Source of the DNA: Candidatus Epulonipiscium sp.
Lineage (GTDB): Bacteria; Bacillota; Clostridia; Lachnospirales; Defluviitaleaceae
Length of the DNA stretch: 62,471 nt
Direction: 5' to 3'
Assembly: GCA_012521395.1 (NCBI GenBank)
Contig: JAAYML010000038.1
Location: 1-62,471 of the forward strand
Shown here: positions 1 through 8,714 of the stretch, in pieces
Numbering within the stretch: position 1 is the first letter of the stretch
Layout: each line of letters begins with the position of its first letter
Notes under the pieces: model-generated
What the model was told of the DNA's origin: nothing
Seen by the model: the letters and a program-made list of their open reading frames with translations, nothing else
Databases searched by the model: none
Program-made: the position numbers and the translations under genes

Positions 1-25
1 AAAATATTTAAAAGGGGGTAATCCT

Positions 26-754
26 ATGAGCCTGGTTCAGCTAAAAAAACTTATAAAAGAAAGCAGCAATATTGTCTTTTTAGGTGGTGCCGGTGTATCG
101 ACTGAGAGTAATATACCTGACTTTAGAAGCGATAAAGGAATTTATAGTGATAAAAATACACAATTTGCGCCTGAAACCATCTTGAGTCATTCTTTTTTTA
201 TAACGAACACAGAGTTATTTTATTCTTTTTATAAGAACAAAATGATTTATAAAGATGCAAAACCTAATGCAGCCCATTATGCTCTGGCTAAATTAGAAAA
301 GATGGGAAAATTAAGAGCAGTTATTACACAAAATATTGACGGGCTTCATCAGGCAGCTGGCAGTATAAATGTCCTGGAGTTGCATGGTTCTGTCCACAGA
401 AATTTTTGTATGGATTGTGGTGAATTTTATAACCTGGATGATGTTATTAATAGTCAGGAAACGATTCCTTATTGTAAAAAATGCAAAGGGATTATAAAGC
501 CTGATGTGGTGCTTTATGAAGAGCCATTAAATTCTGATATTCTGGAAAAGGCAGTAGGCTATGTGTCTGAGAGTGAAATTTTAATTGTAGGTGGGACATC
601 TCTTTTAGTATATCCTGCGGCTGGTCTGGTTAACTATTTCCGGGGGAAGGCTTTGGTTTTAATTAATAAATCAGAAACCCCTTATGACAGTCATGCAGAT
701 TACGTGATTCACGACAGTATTGGAAAGGTATTAACGGAACTGGCTGATTTTTAA
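26..754 (+). CDS. Sir2-family NAD-dependent protein deacylase
   Basis: A 242-residue sirtuin, the full length of a bacterial CobB/SrtN-type enzyme. These enzymes remove acyl groups from lysine using NAD+, giving nicotinamide and O-acyl-ADP-ribose in the cytoplasm. Visible are the NAD-binding GGAGVSTESNIPDFR stretch (about residues 20-34), TQNIDGLH (101-108), the catalytic His in LELHGS (H120), and a zinc site of two CxxC pairs (C128/C131 and C150/C153). The ATG follows a strong AGGGGG ribosome site. It lies 29 bases upstream of sbcD and may be co-transcribed with it. The target proteins cannot be told from sequence. Confidence 0.93.
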   Translation: MSLVQLKKLIKESSNIVFLGGAGVSTESNIPDFRSDKGIYSDKNTQFAPETILSHSFFITNTELFYSFYKNKMIYKDAKPNAAHYALAKLEKMGKLRAVITQNIDGLHQAAGSINVLELHGSVHRNFCMDCGEFYNLDDVINSQETIPYCKKCKGIIKPDVVLYEEPLNSDILEKAVGYVSESEILIVGGTSLLVYPAAGLVNYFRGKALVLINKSETPYDSHADYVIHDSIGKVLTELADF

Positions 755-783
755 TACAGCACTATAATAGGAGAGATGATATT

Positions 784-2007
784 ATGAGAATACTTCATAC
801 ATCTGACTGGCATTTGGGAAAGCACCTGGAAGGTTACAGCAGATTGGAAGAGCAAGAAAAGTTTATTGAAGAATTAATAGAAATTATTGACAGAGAAAGC
901 GTTGATTTAGTCATTATTGCCGGAGACATCTATGATAATGGTAATCCTTCTGCAAAAGCTGAAAAACTTTTTTATTCTTCTTTAAAGAGGATAACAAAAG
1001 GAGGGAAGATTCCTGCTTTAATCATAGCAGGCAATCATGATAATCCGGACAGGCTGGTGGCAGCAAGTCCCCTTGCCTATGAACAGGGGATTATCCTGTT
1101 GGGAACACCTAACAGTAAAGCAGTAGCCGGGGATTATGATTACTATCGTATTGTTGATGCGGGTGAAGGTTATATAGAAATAGAAAAAAACAATGAGCAT
1201 TTACTGGCTTTAACCCTTCCTTATCCCAGTGAAAAAAGGCTTAATGAAATGATTAGCGAAAGCCTGGAGGAAGAAGAACAGCAAAAAAGTTATTCGCAAA
1301 AAATAGGCAGTATATTAGAGAATCTTTCTTCTAAATTCAGGGAGGATACGATTAATATTGTGGTCGGTCATTTTTATGTGGCCGGGGGCGAGGTTAGTGA
1401 TTCTGAACGACCTGTTCAATTAGGAGGAAGTTATGTGGTTGAAGCAGATGTCTTTCCTCAGAAAGCTCAGTACATAGCCCTTGGGCATTTGCATAGACCT
1501 CAAAAGGTAAAAGGAACAGATTTAGAAGCCTATTATTCAGGTTCCCCCATTCAATATAGTAAAAGTGAAATATTTTATGCAAAATCTGTTTATATTGTAG
1601 ATCTTTTGCCAGGACAAAAGGCAGTAGTAAAAGAAATTTTATTAAAAAATTACAAACCCATAGAAGTATGGAAATGTGACAGCATTGAAGAAGCCATAAT
1701 GAAATGTAAAGAAAACAGCGATAAAGATGTATGGGTCTATTTGGAGATAAAAACGGACAGGGTGCTGTTACAATCTGAAATCAAGGAAATGAGGCGCTTA
1801 AAAAAGGATATTGTTGAGATTGTGCCTGTTTTTAATGATGAAGAAGAAGAACTGGAAATAGAAGATATCCGAGAAAAGACGCTGGAAGAATTATTTGTAG
1901 ATTTTTATTATCATCAAAAACAAGTCAAGCCAACGGAAGAAATGATAGAACTTTTTCTTTCCATTATGAATGAAGGAGAGGAAGAAGATGAAGCCGGTAC
2001 GCCTTAA
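784..2007 (+). CDS. sbcD: Nuclease SbcCD subunit D (Mre11-like)
   Basis: The 407-residue metallophosphoesterase subunit of the SbcCD (Mre11-Rad50) complex, which opens DNA hairpins and trims protein-blocked ends using Mn2+. The phosphoesterase metal motifs are in order: SDWHLG (D8, H10), AGDIYDNG (D48), AGNHDNPDR (N84, H85), VVGHFYV and ALGHLHRPQ. The last 100 residues or so match the SbcD capping region. The stop lies 20 bases inside sbcC, a typical translationally coupled arrangement. Confidence 0.96.
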   Translation: MRILHTSDWHLGKHLEGYSRLEEQEKFIEELIEIIDRESVDLVIIAGDIYDNGNPSAKAEKLFYSSLKRITKGGKIPALIIAGNHDNPDRLVAASPLAYEQGIILLGTPNSKAVAGDYDYYRIVDAGEGYIEIEKNNEHLLALTLPYPSEKRLNEMISESLEEEEQQKSYSQKIGSILENLSSKFREDTINIVVGHFYVAGGEVSDSERPVQLGGSYVVEADVFPQKAQYIALGHLHRPQKVKGTDLEAYYSGSPIQYSKSEIFYAKSVYIVDLLPGQKAVVKEILLKNYKPIEVWKCDSIEEAIMKCKENSDKDVWVYLEIKTDRVLLQSEIKEMRRLKKDIVEIVPVFNDEEEELEIEDIREKTLEELFVDFYYHQKQVKPTEEMIELFLSIMNEGEEEDEAGTP

Positions 2008-5000
2008 AATAAAAGGATTAAATAGCTATATCGAAGAACAAGTCATCGATTTTAACCGTTTAACCGAAAGAGGGCTTTTTGGGATTTTTGGTCCTACAGG
2101 AAGCGGAAAGTCCACCATTTTAGATGCTATTATCCTTGCCTTGTATGGGGAAATACCCAGGGAAACAAAAGAATTTGTTAATCCGGAAGCTGACAGCCTT
2201 TATATATATTACGAATTTTCTATGAAATATGGAGGTGAAAGAAAAAATTATGTTGTAGAAAGAACTTTTAAACGCACAGAAGAAGGTATTAGAAAATCAA
2301 AAGATGCCAGATTTTATTTAAAGAAGGATGAAAATGAAATAGAAATAATTGCTGAAAGCATTAATCTTGTGACAAAAGAAATCGAAAAAACCATTGGTCT
2401 TAAAGCAGCAGATTTTACCCGTTCTGTTGTTTTGCCCCAGGGAAAATTCAGTGAATTTTTAAGGCTTACCGGGGCTGAAAGACGCAGTATGCTAGAACGG
2501 ATCTTTGGGTTAGAAAAATACGGAAGGTTTTTGGGAGAAAAAATAAAAAAGACACGAGATAAAAAAAGAGAAGAATTATTGAACATCGAATCTCAGCTTG
2601 CTGTATACGGTAATATAACAGAAGAAGATTATAAAGCACTCGAAGAAAGCTTAAAACAGCAGTTGGAAGAAGAAAAGCAATTAAGAAAAGAATATGATGA
2701 AATAAATAAGCAATATGAAAAGTATCAAAGTATTTGGGAATTGCAAAAGGAATTAATCTTATATGAGGACAAGCTAAAAGAATTGGATGAAAAAGAAGCG
2801 ACTTATTTAAATATAGAGAAGTGTTTAAAAAGAGCAGAAGATGCTGAAAAAATAAAGCCTCATATCGATGAACTGGAAAAAATCCAAGCAAAAGCAGAAG
2901 AAACCTGTAAGGCTATGGACATGCTTAAAAAACGCTATGACAGTCTCTGCAAGCAGAAAGAAGAAACAGAAGGTAAGTATTTGGAAGCTTTAAATGAGAA
3001 AAATATTAAGCATTCTCTTCTTCTTCAAAAACAAGCCAATTTGGATCAGGCGATTTTGCTTTTAGAAAAGAAAAGGCTGATGGAGTCAGAGAGAAATCAA
3101 TTAAGACAGGACTATTTGAAGAACAGTGAAGCTATAAAGAAAGAAGAAGAAAAAGAAGAAAAGATAAAAGAGCAGCTTTTAGAAATTGAAGAAACATTAA
3201 AGAAGATAGAAGAGGAAAAAGAAAAGATATATATTGAGCCTGCTTTCAGGGAAGAAATACAAAAGGCTTATGAAATAGAAAAAGAATATCTGAGTTTATT
3301 AACCTCTCAAAAAGAAACGCTGGAAAAAGTTCAGCAATTAGCCATAAGTATTGAAAAATCTAAAAATCAATTAGAAAAATGGTTAAAGGAAAAAGAAGAA
3401 AAAGCAAATAATCTTACGAAAGTCAATGAAGAATTGAAAAAGTTAAAGGAAATACCTTCCAGTCAGGAATTGATATTTGAAAAACACAAATACATTGAGG
3501 CATTAAAAAGTCAGGAAAAAATACTCACAGAACAGTTAAAGAAAAAAGAAGCAGAACAAAACCGTCTCATTGAGATTAGCAAAGCTTTAAAAGAAAAAGA
3601 AGTTCAAAAAGAAAATTTATTCAATGAAATGGAAAAGCTAAGGAAAAAATTAGATCAAATAAAAGAAGAAATAAAAAGTTTGGAAAAAACCAACATGGCT
3701 GCTATCCTGGCTTCTGAGCTTAAAGAAGGAGAAGCTTGTCCTGTTTGTGGTTCAACTTCTCATCATCCAGTTCATTTTGATTTTGATGAAGAAAAATATC
3801 ATGATTTATTAGAGCAAGAAAAACGATACATCCAGCAATTTCAGGAGATTGAAGAAAAATATCATGATTTGGTTATAAAGCTTGCAGAAATTTACAATGA
3901 AAAAAATCAATCTGAAACGGAATTGAAAAAGACAGATGATTGCGTTAATGAGCAAGAAATCAATAAAATAAAGGAAAAATTATCTGAGGAAGAGAAAAAT
4001 TTAGAATCCCTAATATTTCAAATCAGCAGTATAGAAAAAGCACTGAGAGAAAAAGAGAAAGAGCTATCAGAGATAAAAGAACAATTAAATATGATCGAAA
4101 TTGAAGAAGCCAGAATCCAGGAAGGAATCCTCAGAGATGAAAAGCAATATAAAGATTTAGAGCAAAAGTCTAAAGAATTAGAAGAACAAGTTCGTAAAAC
4201 GACCAGGGAATATAATGCAATTAAAGAAAAATTGCAGTCAGACCGTATAGAAGAAAAAATAAAGCAAATAATAGAATGGGATAAGAAAAGACTTTCCCTG
4301 GAGGAAAAGGAAAAAAACCTGAGAGAAGAAATGAAAAATAAAGAAAAAGAAAAAGAAGAGCTTGCTAAATGGATTTCAAAACTTAACCAGGACAATGCAG
4401 TGATTAAACAAAGCGGGACAGAAAAGTCAGCAATGATCAAGACCTGGGAAGAAGAAATACAGAAGTTGTCTGAAGGAAGAGAACCCTATCAGTACAAGGA
4501 TGAAATATCAAAAATCATTCAGGGATTAATAGATAAAGAAGCCCAATTAAAAGAAGTATTTGAAAAGATAAAAGCTGAAGAAGAAAGGGTAAAAGAAAGT
4601 CATATTAAGCTTAAAACGCAATGGGAAGCTCTGAATCAAAATCAGACAGAAAAAAATGAAAAACTGTCTGTACTTTTTCAGGAATATCATTTTTCCAATG
4701 CAGAAGATGTTCTTAAAGCCTGGCTTGAAAAAGATAAGAAAAAAAGTCTGGAAGAGGATTTAAGAAACTATAAAGAAATGCATAATGAAGTCAAAAATAA
4801 TATCATAAGAATTCGTCAAAGAATTGGAGAAGACAAAATCAGCCAGGAAGAATGGGAAAAATTAAAAGAAAGAAAAAGTAATAAAGCAGCAGAATTAGAA
4901 ATGAAAACAAAAAGGATAGCTGTCATCCAGGAAAAGCTGAATATCTTAATAAAAGATTTAGAAAAAGTAGCGGAATTAAACAGGCAAAAAGCAAAACTGG

Positions 5001-5512
5001 ACAGAATCTTTAGTTTGCTGGACGAATTGACCAGATTAGTGCAAGGCTATAAATTTGTTGAATATATTGCTAGCAGTCAATTAAAATACATTGCAAAAGA
5101 AGCTTCAAAAACTTTAAAACAAATTACGATGGGCAGATATGCTTTAGAATTAGACAGTACAGGTAATTTTGTTATAAGGGATGATTTTAATGGTGGTATC
5201 AGGCGTTCTGCCAGCACTTTATCTGGCGGGGAAACTTTTCTGACTTCTCTTTCCCTGGCCTTAGCCCTCTCATCGCAGATTCAATTAAAAAATGCATCAC
5301 CGTTGGAATTCTTTTTCCTGGATGAAGGTTTTGGGACCTTGGACAGTCATTTACTCGATCTTGTTATGTCTGCTCTGGAAAGACTTCATTCTCAACAGCT
5401 CTCAGTAGGTATTATCAGTCATGTGGAAGAGCTTAAAAACAGGATTCCTGTTAAGCTTATTGTTGAACCTGCTGAACAAGGGATCAGAGGTAGCAGGGTA
5501 AGAATTGAATAA
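1988..5512 (+). CDS. sbcC: Nuclease SbcCD subunit C (Rad50-like ATPase)
   Basis: Large SMC/Rad50-like ATPase of about 1174 residues that partners SbcD. The N-terminal Walker A is GPTGSGKST (about residues 35-43). Two long, very Glu/Lys-rich coiled-coil arms flank a zinc hook CPVCG (C584, C587). The C-terminal lobe carries the ABC signature LSGGE (about 1077) and Walker B FFFLDEGFG (about 1110). I chose the ATG at 1988, preceded by GGAGAGGAAGA, over an in-frame ATG 18 bases upstream. The reading frame overlaps the end of sbcD by 20 bases. The extreme A richness on the coding strand simply reflects the coiled coil. Confidence 0.95.
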   Translation: MKPVRLKIKGLNSYIEEQVIDFNRLTERGLFGIFGPTGSGKSTILDAIILALYGEIPRETKEFVNPEADSLYIYYEFSMKYGGERKNYVVERTFKRTEEGIRKSKDARFYLKKDENEIEIIAESINLVTKEIEKTIGLKAADFTRSVVLPQGKFSEFLRLTGAERRSMLERIFGLEKYGRFLGEKIKKTRDKKREELLNIESQLAVYGNITEEDYKALEESLKQQLEEEKQLRKEYDEINKQYEKYQSIWELQKELILYEDKLKELDEKEATYLNIEKCLKRAEDAEKIKPHIDELEKIQAKAEETCKAMDMLKKRYDSLCKQKEETEGKYLEALNEKNIKHSLLLQKQANLDQAILLLEKKRLMESERNQLRQDYLKNSEAIKKEEEKEEKIKEQLLEIEETLKKIEEEKEKIYIEPAFREEIQKAYEIEKEYLSLLTSQKETLEKVQQLAISIEKSKNQLEKWLKEKEEKANNLTKVNEELKKLKEIPSSQELIFEKHKYIEALKSQEKILTEQLKKKEAEQNRLIEISKALKEKEVQKENLFNEMEKLRKKLDQIKEEIKSLEKTNMAAILASELKEGEACPVCGSTSHHPVHFDFDEEKYHDLLEQEKRYIQQFQEIEEKYHDLVIKLAEIYNEKNQSETELKKTDDCVNEQEINKIKEKLSEEEKNLESLIFQISSIEKALREKEKELSEIKEQLNMIEIEEARIQEGILRDEKQYKDLEQKSKELEEQVRKTTREYNAIKEKLQSDRIEEKIKQIIEWDKKRLSLEEKEKNLREEMKNKEKEKEELAKWISKLNQDNAVIKQSGTEKSAMIKTWEEEIQKLSEGREPYQYKDEISKIIQGLIDKEAQLKEVFEKIKAEEERVKESHIKLKTQWEALNQNQTEKNEKLSVLFQEYHFSNAEDVLKAWLEKDKKKSLEEDLRNYKEMHNEVKNNIIRIRQRIGEDKISQEEWEKLKERKSNKAAELEMKTKRIAVIQEKLNILIKDLEKVAELNRQKAKLDRIFSLLDELTRLVQGYKFVEYIASSQLKYIAKEASKTLKQITMGRYALELDSTGNFVIRDDFNGGIRRSASTLSGGETFLTSLSLALALSSQIQLKNASPLEFFFLDEGFGTLDSHLLDLVMSALERLHSQQLSVGIISHVEELKNRIPVKLIVEPAEQGIRGSRVRIE

Positions 5513-5576
5513 TCTTCTATCTTATAAAAAGTTATGCCTAAAGTCAGTTTTACTGCTTTTATAAGGATAAAATAAT

Positions 5577-5663
5577 CTCCGGATGTTTATAAAGTGATGA
5601 CTGGCCCAAAAGAGTCTGACCAGATCAGGAACAAATATTTTTTGGATATATAAGCATCCGGAG
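5577..5663. repeat. Imperfect inverted repeat in the sbcC-tRNA gap
   Basis: Within the 322-base non-coding stretch between sbcC and the tRNA gene, CTCCGGATGTTTAT (5577-5590) is mirrored by ATAAGCATCCGGAG (5650-5663); 13 of 14 positions pair and the other is a G-T wobble. The arms enclose about 59 bases with no open frame. There is no T-run after the right arm, so it is not a simple terminator. It could be a miniature element remnant or a structured RNA. The rest of the gap is AT-rich and holds only the tRNA promoter. Confidence 0.4.
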
Positions 5664-5766
5664 GTAAAAAAGCTGTTAAATCTGTCTATGTTTTTTTCAA
5701 TTACTTGATATATCGTTATAAAAAAGGGCTATAAATAAAAATTAAAAAATAAATTTAAAAAAATGA

Positions 5767-5795
5767 TTGACATAATATTTTCTATGTGCTATAAT
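5767..5795 (+). promoter_or_regulatory. Sigma-A promoter of the initiator tRNA gene
   Basis: A perfect consensus promoter: TTGACA at 5767-5772, a 17-base spacer and TATAAT at 5790-5795. The tRNA begins about 40 bases downstream of the -10 box. Such strong promoters are usual for stable RNA genes. Confidence 0.85.
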
Positions 5796-5834
5796 TTAAC
5801 CCGTTAGCAGCGCTAAGGCTGTTAAATACAATGA

Positions 5835-5908
<74 letters not shown>

Positions 5909-5913
5909 TTCCT

Positions 5914-5952
5914 AAACCTTTAAATCGTATTGATTTAAAGGTTTTTTTATTT
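5914..5952 (+). terminator. Rho-independent terminator after tRNA-fMet
   Basis: AAACCTTTAAATC and GATTTAAAGGTTT form a 13-bp stem with a 5-base loop, followed by TTTTATTTT. Confidence 0.88.
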
Positions 5953-6069
5953 TATTGCATTTGCTATGGCATTTATATATAATATAATCAATTATTATCA
6001 GGAATAATATTAGAATTATCTATATATTAATAAATCAAATCAATAACTATAGTAGAAAAGAGGAAAGAT

Positions 6070-6975
6070 ATGCCAATAAAAATACCAAACGATTTACCTG
6101 CAAAACAAGTATTAGAAAATGAGAATATCTTTGTAATGGATGAAACCCGTGCGGTTACTCAGGATATAAGAGAATTAAAAATAGTTATTTTGAATTTGAT
6201 GCCTAAAAAGCAGGAAACGGAAGTTCAATTGCTCAGGCTTATAGGTAATTCACCTCTTCAGGTAGAAATTACATTACTGCATCCCAAAACCCATAAATCT
6301 AAAAATACTTCTGAAGAATACTTGCTGGCCTTTTATCATACCTTTGATGATATTAAGCATAAGAAATTTGATGGAATGGTGATCACTGGAGCTCCAGTGG
6401 AAACTTTATCTTTTGAGGAAGTGACTTATTGGGAAGAATTAAAAGAAATTATGGAATGGACTAAAAGTAATGTGACTTCTACTTTGCATATTTGTTGGGG
6501 AGCTCAGGCTGGCTTATATTATCATTACGGGGTGCCTAAATATCCTCTGCCCAAGAAAATGTTTGGCGTATTTCCCCATTATGTTTTAAAAAATGCGAAG
6601 TTATTACAGGGTTTTGATGATGTATTTTATGTTCCCCATTCAAGACATACTTATACAAGAAGAGAAGATATTGAAAAAATAGAAGCGCTCGAATTATTAT
6701 CGGTTTCTGATGAATCAGGGGTATACATTGCAGCTTCTAAAGATGGAAAGCAAATTTTTATAACAGGACATTCTGAATACGATCCCAATACCCTGAAAGA
6801 TGAATATGAGAGAGATTTGTCAAAAGGTCTGGATATAGAGATCCCTATTAATTATTTTCCTGATAATGATGTAACAAAAAATCCAGTTGTTACCTGGAGA
6901 AGCCATGCTAATTTACTTTTCTCAAATTGGTTAAACTATTATGTGTATCAGGTGACGCCTTACCACTTGGATTAA
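6070..6975 (+). CDS. metA: Homoserine O-acetyltransferase (MetA family)
   Basis: A 301-residue MetA-fold homoserine O-acyltransferase, the first committed step of methionine biosynthesis. The catalytic cysteine is C142 in [10 protein letters not shown]. The acyl-CoA selectivity position is Glu111 (ITGAPVETL). In this family Glu at 111 favours acetyl-CoA and Gly favours succinyl-CoA, so the predicted product is O-acetylhomoserine despite the common name homoserine O-succinyltransferase. It stands alone between the tRNA terminator and a regulator gene. I saw no S-box or T-box leader in the 160 bases upstream. The ATG is preceded by AGAGGAAAG. Confidence 0.94.
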   Translation: MPIKIPNDLPAKQVLENENIFVMDETRAVTQDIRELKIVILNLMPKKQETEVQLLRLIGNSPLQVEITLLHPKTHKSKNTSEEYLLAFYHTFDDIKHKKFDGMVITGAPVETLSFEEVTYWEELKEIMEWTKSNVTSTLHICWGAQAGLYYHYGVPKYPLPKKMFGVFPHYVLKNAKLLQGFDDVFYVPHSRHTYTRREDIEKIEALELLSVSDESGVYIAASKDGKQIFITGHSEYDPNTLKDEYERDLSKGLDIEIPINYFPDNDVTKNPVVTWRSHANLLFSNWLNYYVYQVTPYHLD

Positions 6976-7018
6976 TATCAAATATTGTCATAAATACCTT
7001 TTGTCACTTATTTTTTTA

Positions 7019-7047
7019 TTGAAATTTATTTTTAAAATAAGTATACT
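7019..7047 (+). promoter_or_regulatory. Promoter of the first gntR gene
   Basis: TTGAAA at 7019-7024, a 17-base spacer and TATACT at 7042-7047, placing the start of transcription near 7054, about 90 bases before the GTG start. Confidence 0.6.
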
Positions 7048-7062
7048 AAATTTAGAATGATA

Positions 7063-7077
7063 AATTTGTGACAAATT
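7063..7077. promoter_or_regulatory. Candidate operator palindrome before gntR1
   Basis: AATTTGT-G-ACAAATT is a perfect 7-1-7 palindrome just downstream of the predicted transcription start. Its TTGT/ACAA half-sites resemble those of FadR/FCD-type GntR proteins, so autoregulation by the adjacent regulator is a reasonable inference. Confidence 0.45.
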
Positions 7078-7146
7078 ATTTTTTTCATTGGCAACTGCTA
7101 AAGTGAGCATAGGCTTTTATTTGAATTGGGGATGGAGTGAATAAGA

Positions 7147-7788
7147 GTGAAATTTGCAGGATTAAAAGAATATGTTTATCATGAAATCAAGCAGCGGTTA
7201 ATTAATAATGAGATAAAACCTGGAGAAAGGATATGGGAAGAGGAAATTGCAGCAGAGTTGGAGGTAAGCAGAACTCCAGTACGGGAAGCAATTAACCGTC
7301 TGATTGCAGAAGAATTTGTTGAAAACAGACCTCGGAAGGGTATTTTTGCTGCTGAGATATCCAAAGAAGAACTAAGAAAAATGCTGGATGTCAGGATTGC
7401 CCTGGAATCTCTTTCAGTCAGTCAATGCTGCAAGCTGATTAGCGAAGAAGAAAAAGATGAATTACGAGCAATATTTGGGGACTACAAAAGGAAAATGGAA
7501 GAAGGAGAATATGAAAAGGCAAGTCAGTTAGACAGCAAAATGCACAGATTCATTGCCAAAATTGCCGATAATAAAAAATTAGAGGCCTATATTAATGATA
7601 TTCAGGATTTTTTTGCTTATAGCAGGCCTTATACGGTAAAATGGACAGAAGCTAAGATTAAAAGAGCCATTAATGACCATAAAGAATTGATTGATGCTTT
7701 ATGCAATGGAAATGAAGAAAGAGCAATAGAAATAATAAGAGAAGATATAGAAGCTATGAGAGATTTACTAAAAGATAATAATGAATAA
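7147..7788 (+). CDS. GntR/FadR-family (FCD) regulator, copy 1
   Basis: A 213-residue transcription factor with an N-terminal winged helix (about residues 8-70, including ISRTPVREAINRL-like recognition residues, here VSRTPVREAINRL) and a C-terminal all-helical FCD ligand domain (about 80-205). FCD domains usually bind small organic acids through a metal site. It starts with GTG after GGGGATGGAG. It is clearly paralogous to the next gene (roughly 70 percent identical by eye), but has its own promoter and a strong terminator, so it is a separate unit. It probably controls itself and/or the catabolic operon that follows. Confidence 0.9.
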   Translation: MKFAGLKEYVYHEIKQRLINNEIKPGERIWEEEIAAELEVSRTPVREAINRLIAEEFVENRPRKGIFAAEISKEELRKMLDVRIALESLSVSQCCKLISEEEKDELRAIFGDYKRKMEEGEYEKASQLDSKMHRFIAKIADNKKLEAYINDIQDFFAYSRPYTVKWTEAKIKRAINDHKELIDALCNGNEERAIEIIREDIEAMRDLLKDNNE

Positions 7789-7822
7789 GTAAGTTAAAAA
7801 ATCAACAGAAGATTATTCAAAG

Positions 7823-7873
7823 AAGCCACTGAATAGCTAAGATATTCTCATAACTATTCAGTGGCTTTTTTTA
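7823..7873 (+). terminator. Terminator after gntR1
   Basis: AAGCCACTGAATAG (7823-7836) pairs perfectly with CTATTCAGTGGCTT (7854-7867) and is followed by TTTTTA. Confidence 0.9.
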
Positions 7874-7955
7874 TTGGATTAAGCGACAAAATTCTCCAAA
7901 ATAATTGTAATGGTTTAATTTTATAATGTTTTTGATAAAAATATATAAAAAGCAC

Positions 7956-7983
7956 TTGCAAAAAGTTTAATCTGTTGTATAAT
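7956..7983 (+). promoter_or_regulatory. Promoter of the catabolic operon
   Basis: TTGCAA at 7956-7961, a 16-base spacer and TATAAT at 7978-7983, about 65 bases upstream of gntR2. No other convincing promoter was seen between here and 21110. Confidence 0.6.
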
Positions 7984-7992
7984 TAGATTAAG

Positions 7993-8030
7993 ATTATAAA
8001 TTATAATTTATAATTTATAAAAAATTATAT
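7993..8030. promoter_or_regulatory. AT-only repeat cluster, candidate operator
   Basis: Immediately downstream of the predicted start site there are overlapping direct and inverted copies of TTATAAATTATAA-type sequence, containing no G or C for about 38 bases. The position would suit a repressor site for one of the two GntR proteins. It differs from the palindrome in front of gntR1. Confidence 0.35.
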
Positions 8031-8048
8031 GAGTAAGGTGGAAATCGG

Positions 8049-8684
8049 ATGAAATTTTCAGGGTTAAAGGAATATGCTTATCACAAAATCCGGGAAAAAC
8101 TAATCAGTAACGAGATCAAACCTGGTGAAAGAATTTGGGAAGAAGAAATAGCAGCAGAATTAGGAATAAGCAGAACGCCGGTACGTGAAGCAATCAACAG
8201 ATTAGTTGCAGAGGGACTGGTGGGAAACAGGCCACGTAAAGGTGTTTTTGCAGCAGAGATATCAAAAAACGAACTAAGAAAAATGCTCAGTGTCAGAACA
8301 GTTTTGGAAACTCTTTCGGTTAGTCAGTGCTGTAAATTGATTACAGAAGCAGAAATGTATGAACTGAAAAAAATATATGACAACTACAAAAGCGCAATGG
8401 AAAAGGGAGACTATGAAAAAGCCAGTCAACTGGATAGTCAGATACACAGATATATTGCTAAGATTTCCGGAAACAGACGACTTGAAAATTATATTAATGA
8501 CATTCAGGATTTTTTTGCTTATGCCAGACCTCATAAGGTAAAGTGGACAGAAACTAAAATAAAAAGATCTCTTCAAGACCACAAGAAACTGGTTGATGCC
8601 ATATGTAACAGAGATGAAGACAGTGCAATAGCCATTATTAAAGAAGATATAGCAGCAATGGACGATTTGCTAAAAAATAGTTAA
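8049..8684 (+). CDS. GntR/FadR-family (FCD) regulator, copy 2
   Basis: A 211-residue paralogue of the preceding regulator: same winged helix (ISRTPVREAINRLVAEGL) and FCD domain, with near-identical stretches such as KPGERIWEEEIAAELG and NDIQDFFAYARP. It is the first gene of the catabolic operon, 30 bases before the first TIM-barrel gene, and is the likely pathway-specific regulator. Differences from copy 1 concentrate in the FCD half, which would fit two regulators reading related but different ligands. Confidence 0.9.
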   Translation: MKFSGLKEYAYHKIREKLISNEIKPGERIWEEEIAAELGISRTPVREAINRLVAEGLVGNRPRKGVFAAEISKNELRKMLSVRTVLETLSVSQCCKLITEAEMYELKKIYDNYKSAMEKGDYEKASQLDSQIHRYIAKISGNRRLENYINDIQDFFAYARPHKVKWTETKIKRSLQDHKKLVDAICNRDEDSAIAIIKEDIAAMDDLLKNS

Positions 8685-8714
8685 TAAATAAGTGAGTGAT
8701 AGGAGAGATAGGAA

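Noticed and set aside
2314-4440. Minus-strand open frames of 90-141 codons inside sbcC
   Set aside because: They are shadows of the A/G-rich coiled-coil coding sequence, rich in Ser/Phe/Leu, with no ribosome sites.
5909-6069. Possible SAM or T-box leader before metA
   Set aside because: The region holds the tRNA terminator and AT-rich sequence; no S-box core or T-box sequence was found.
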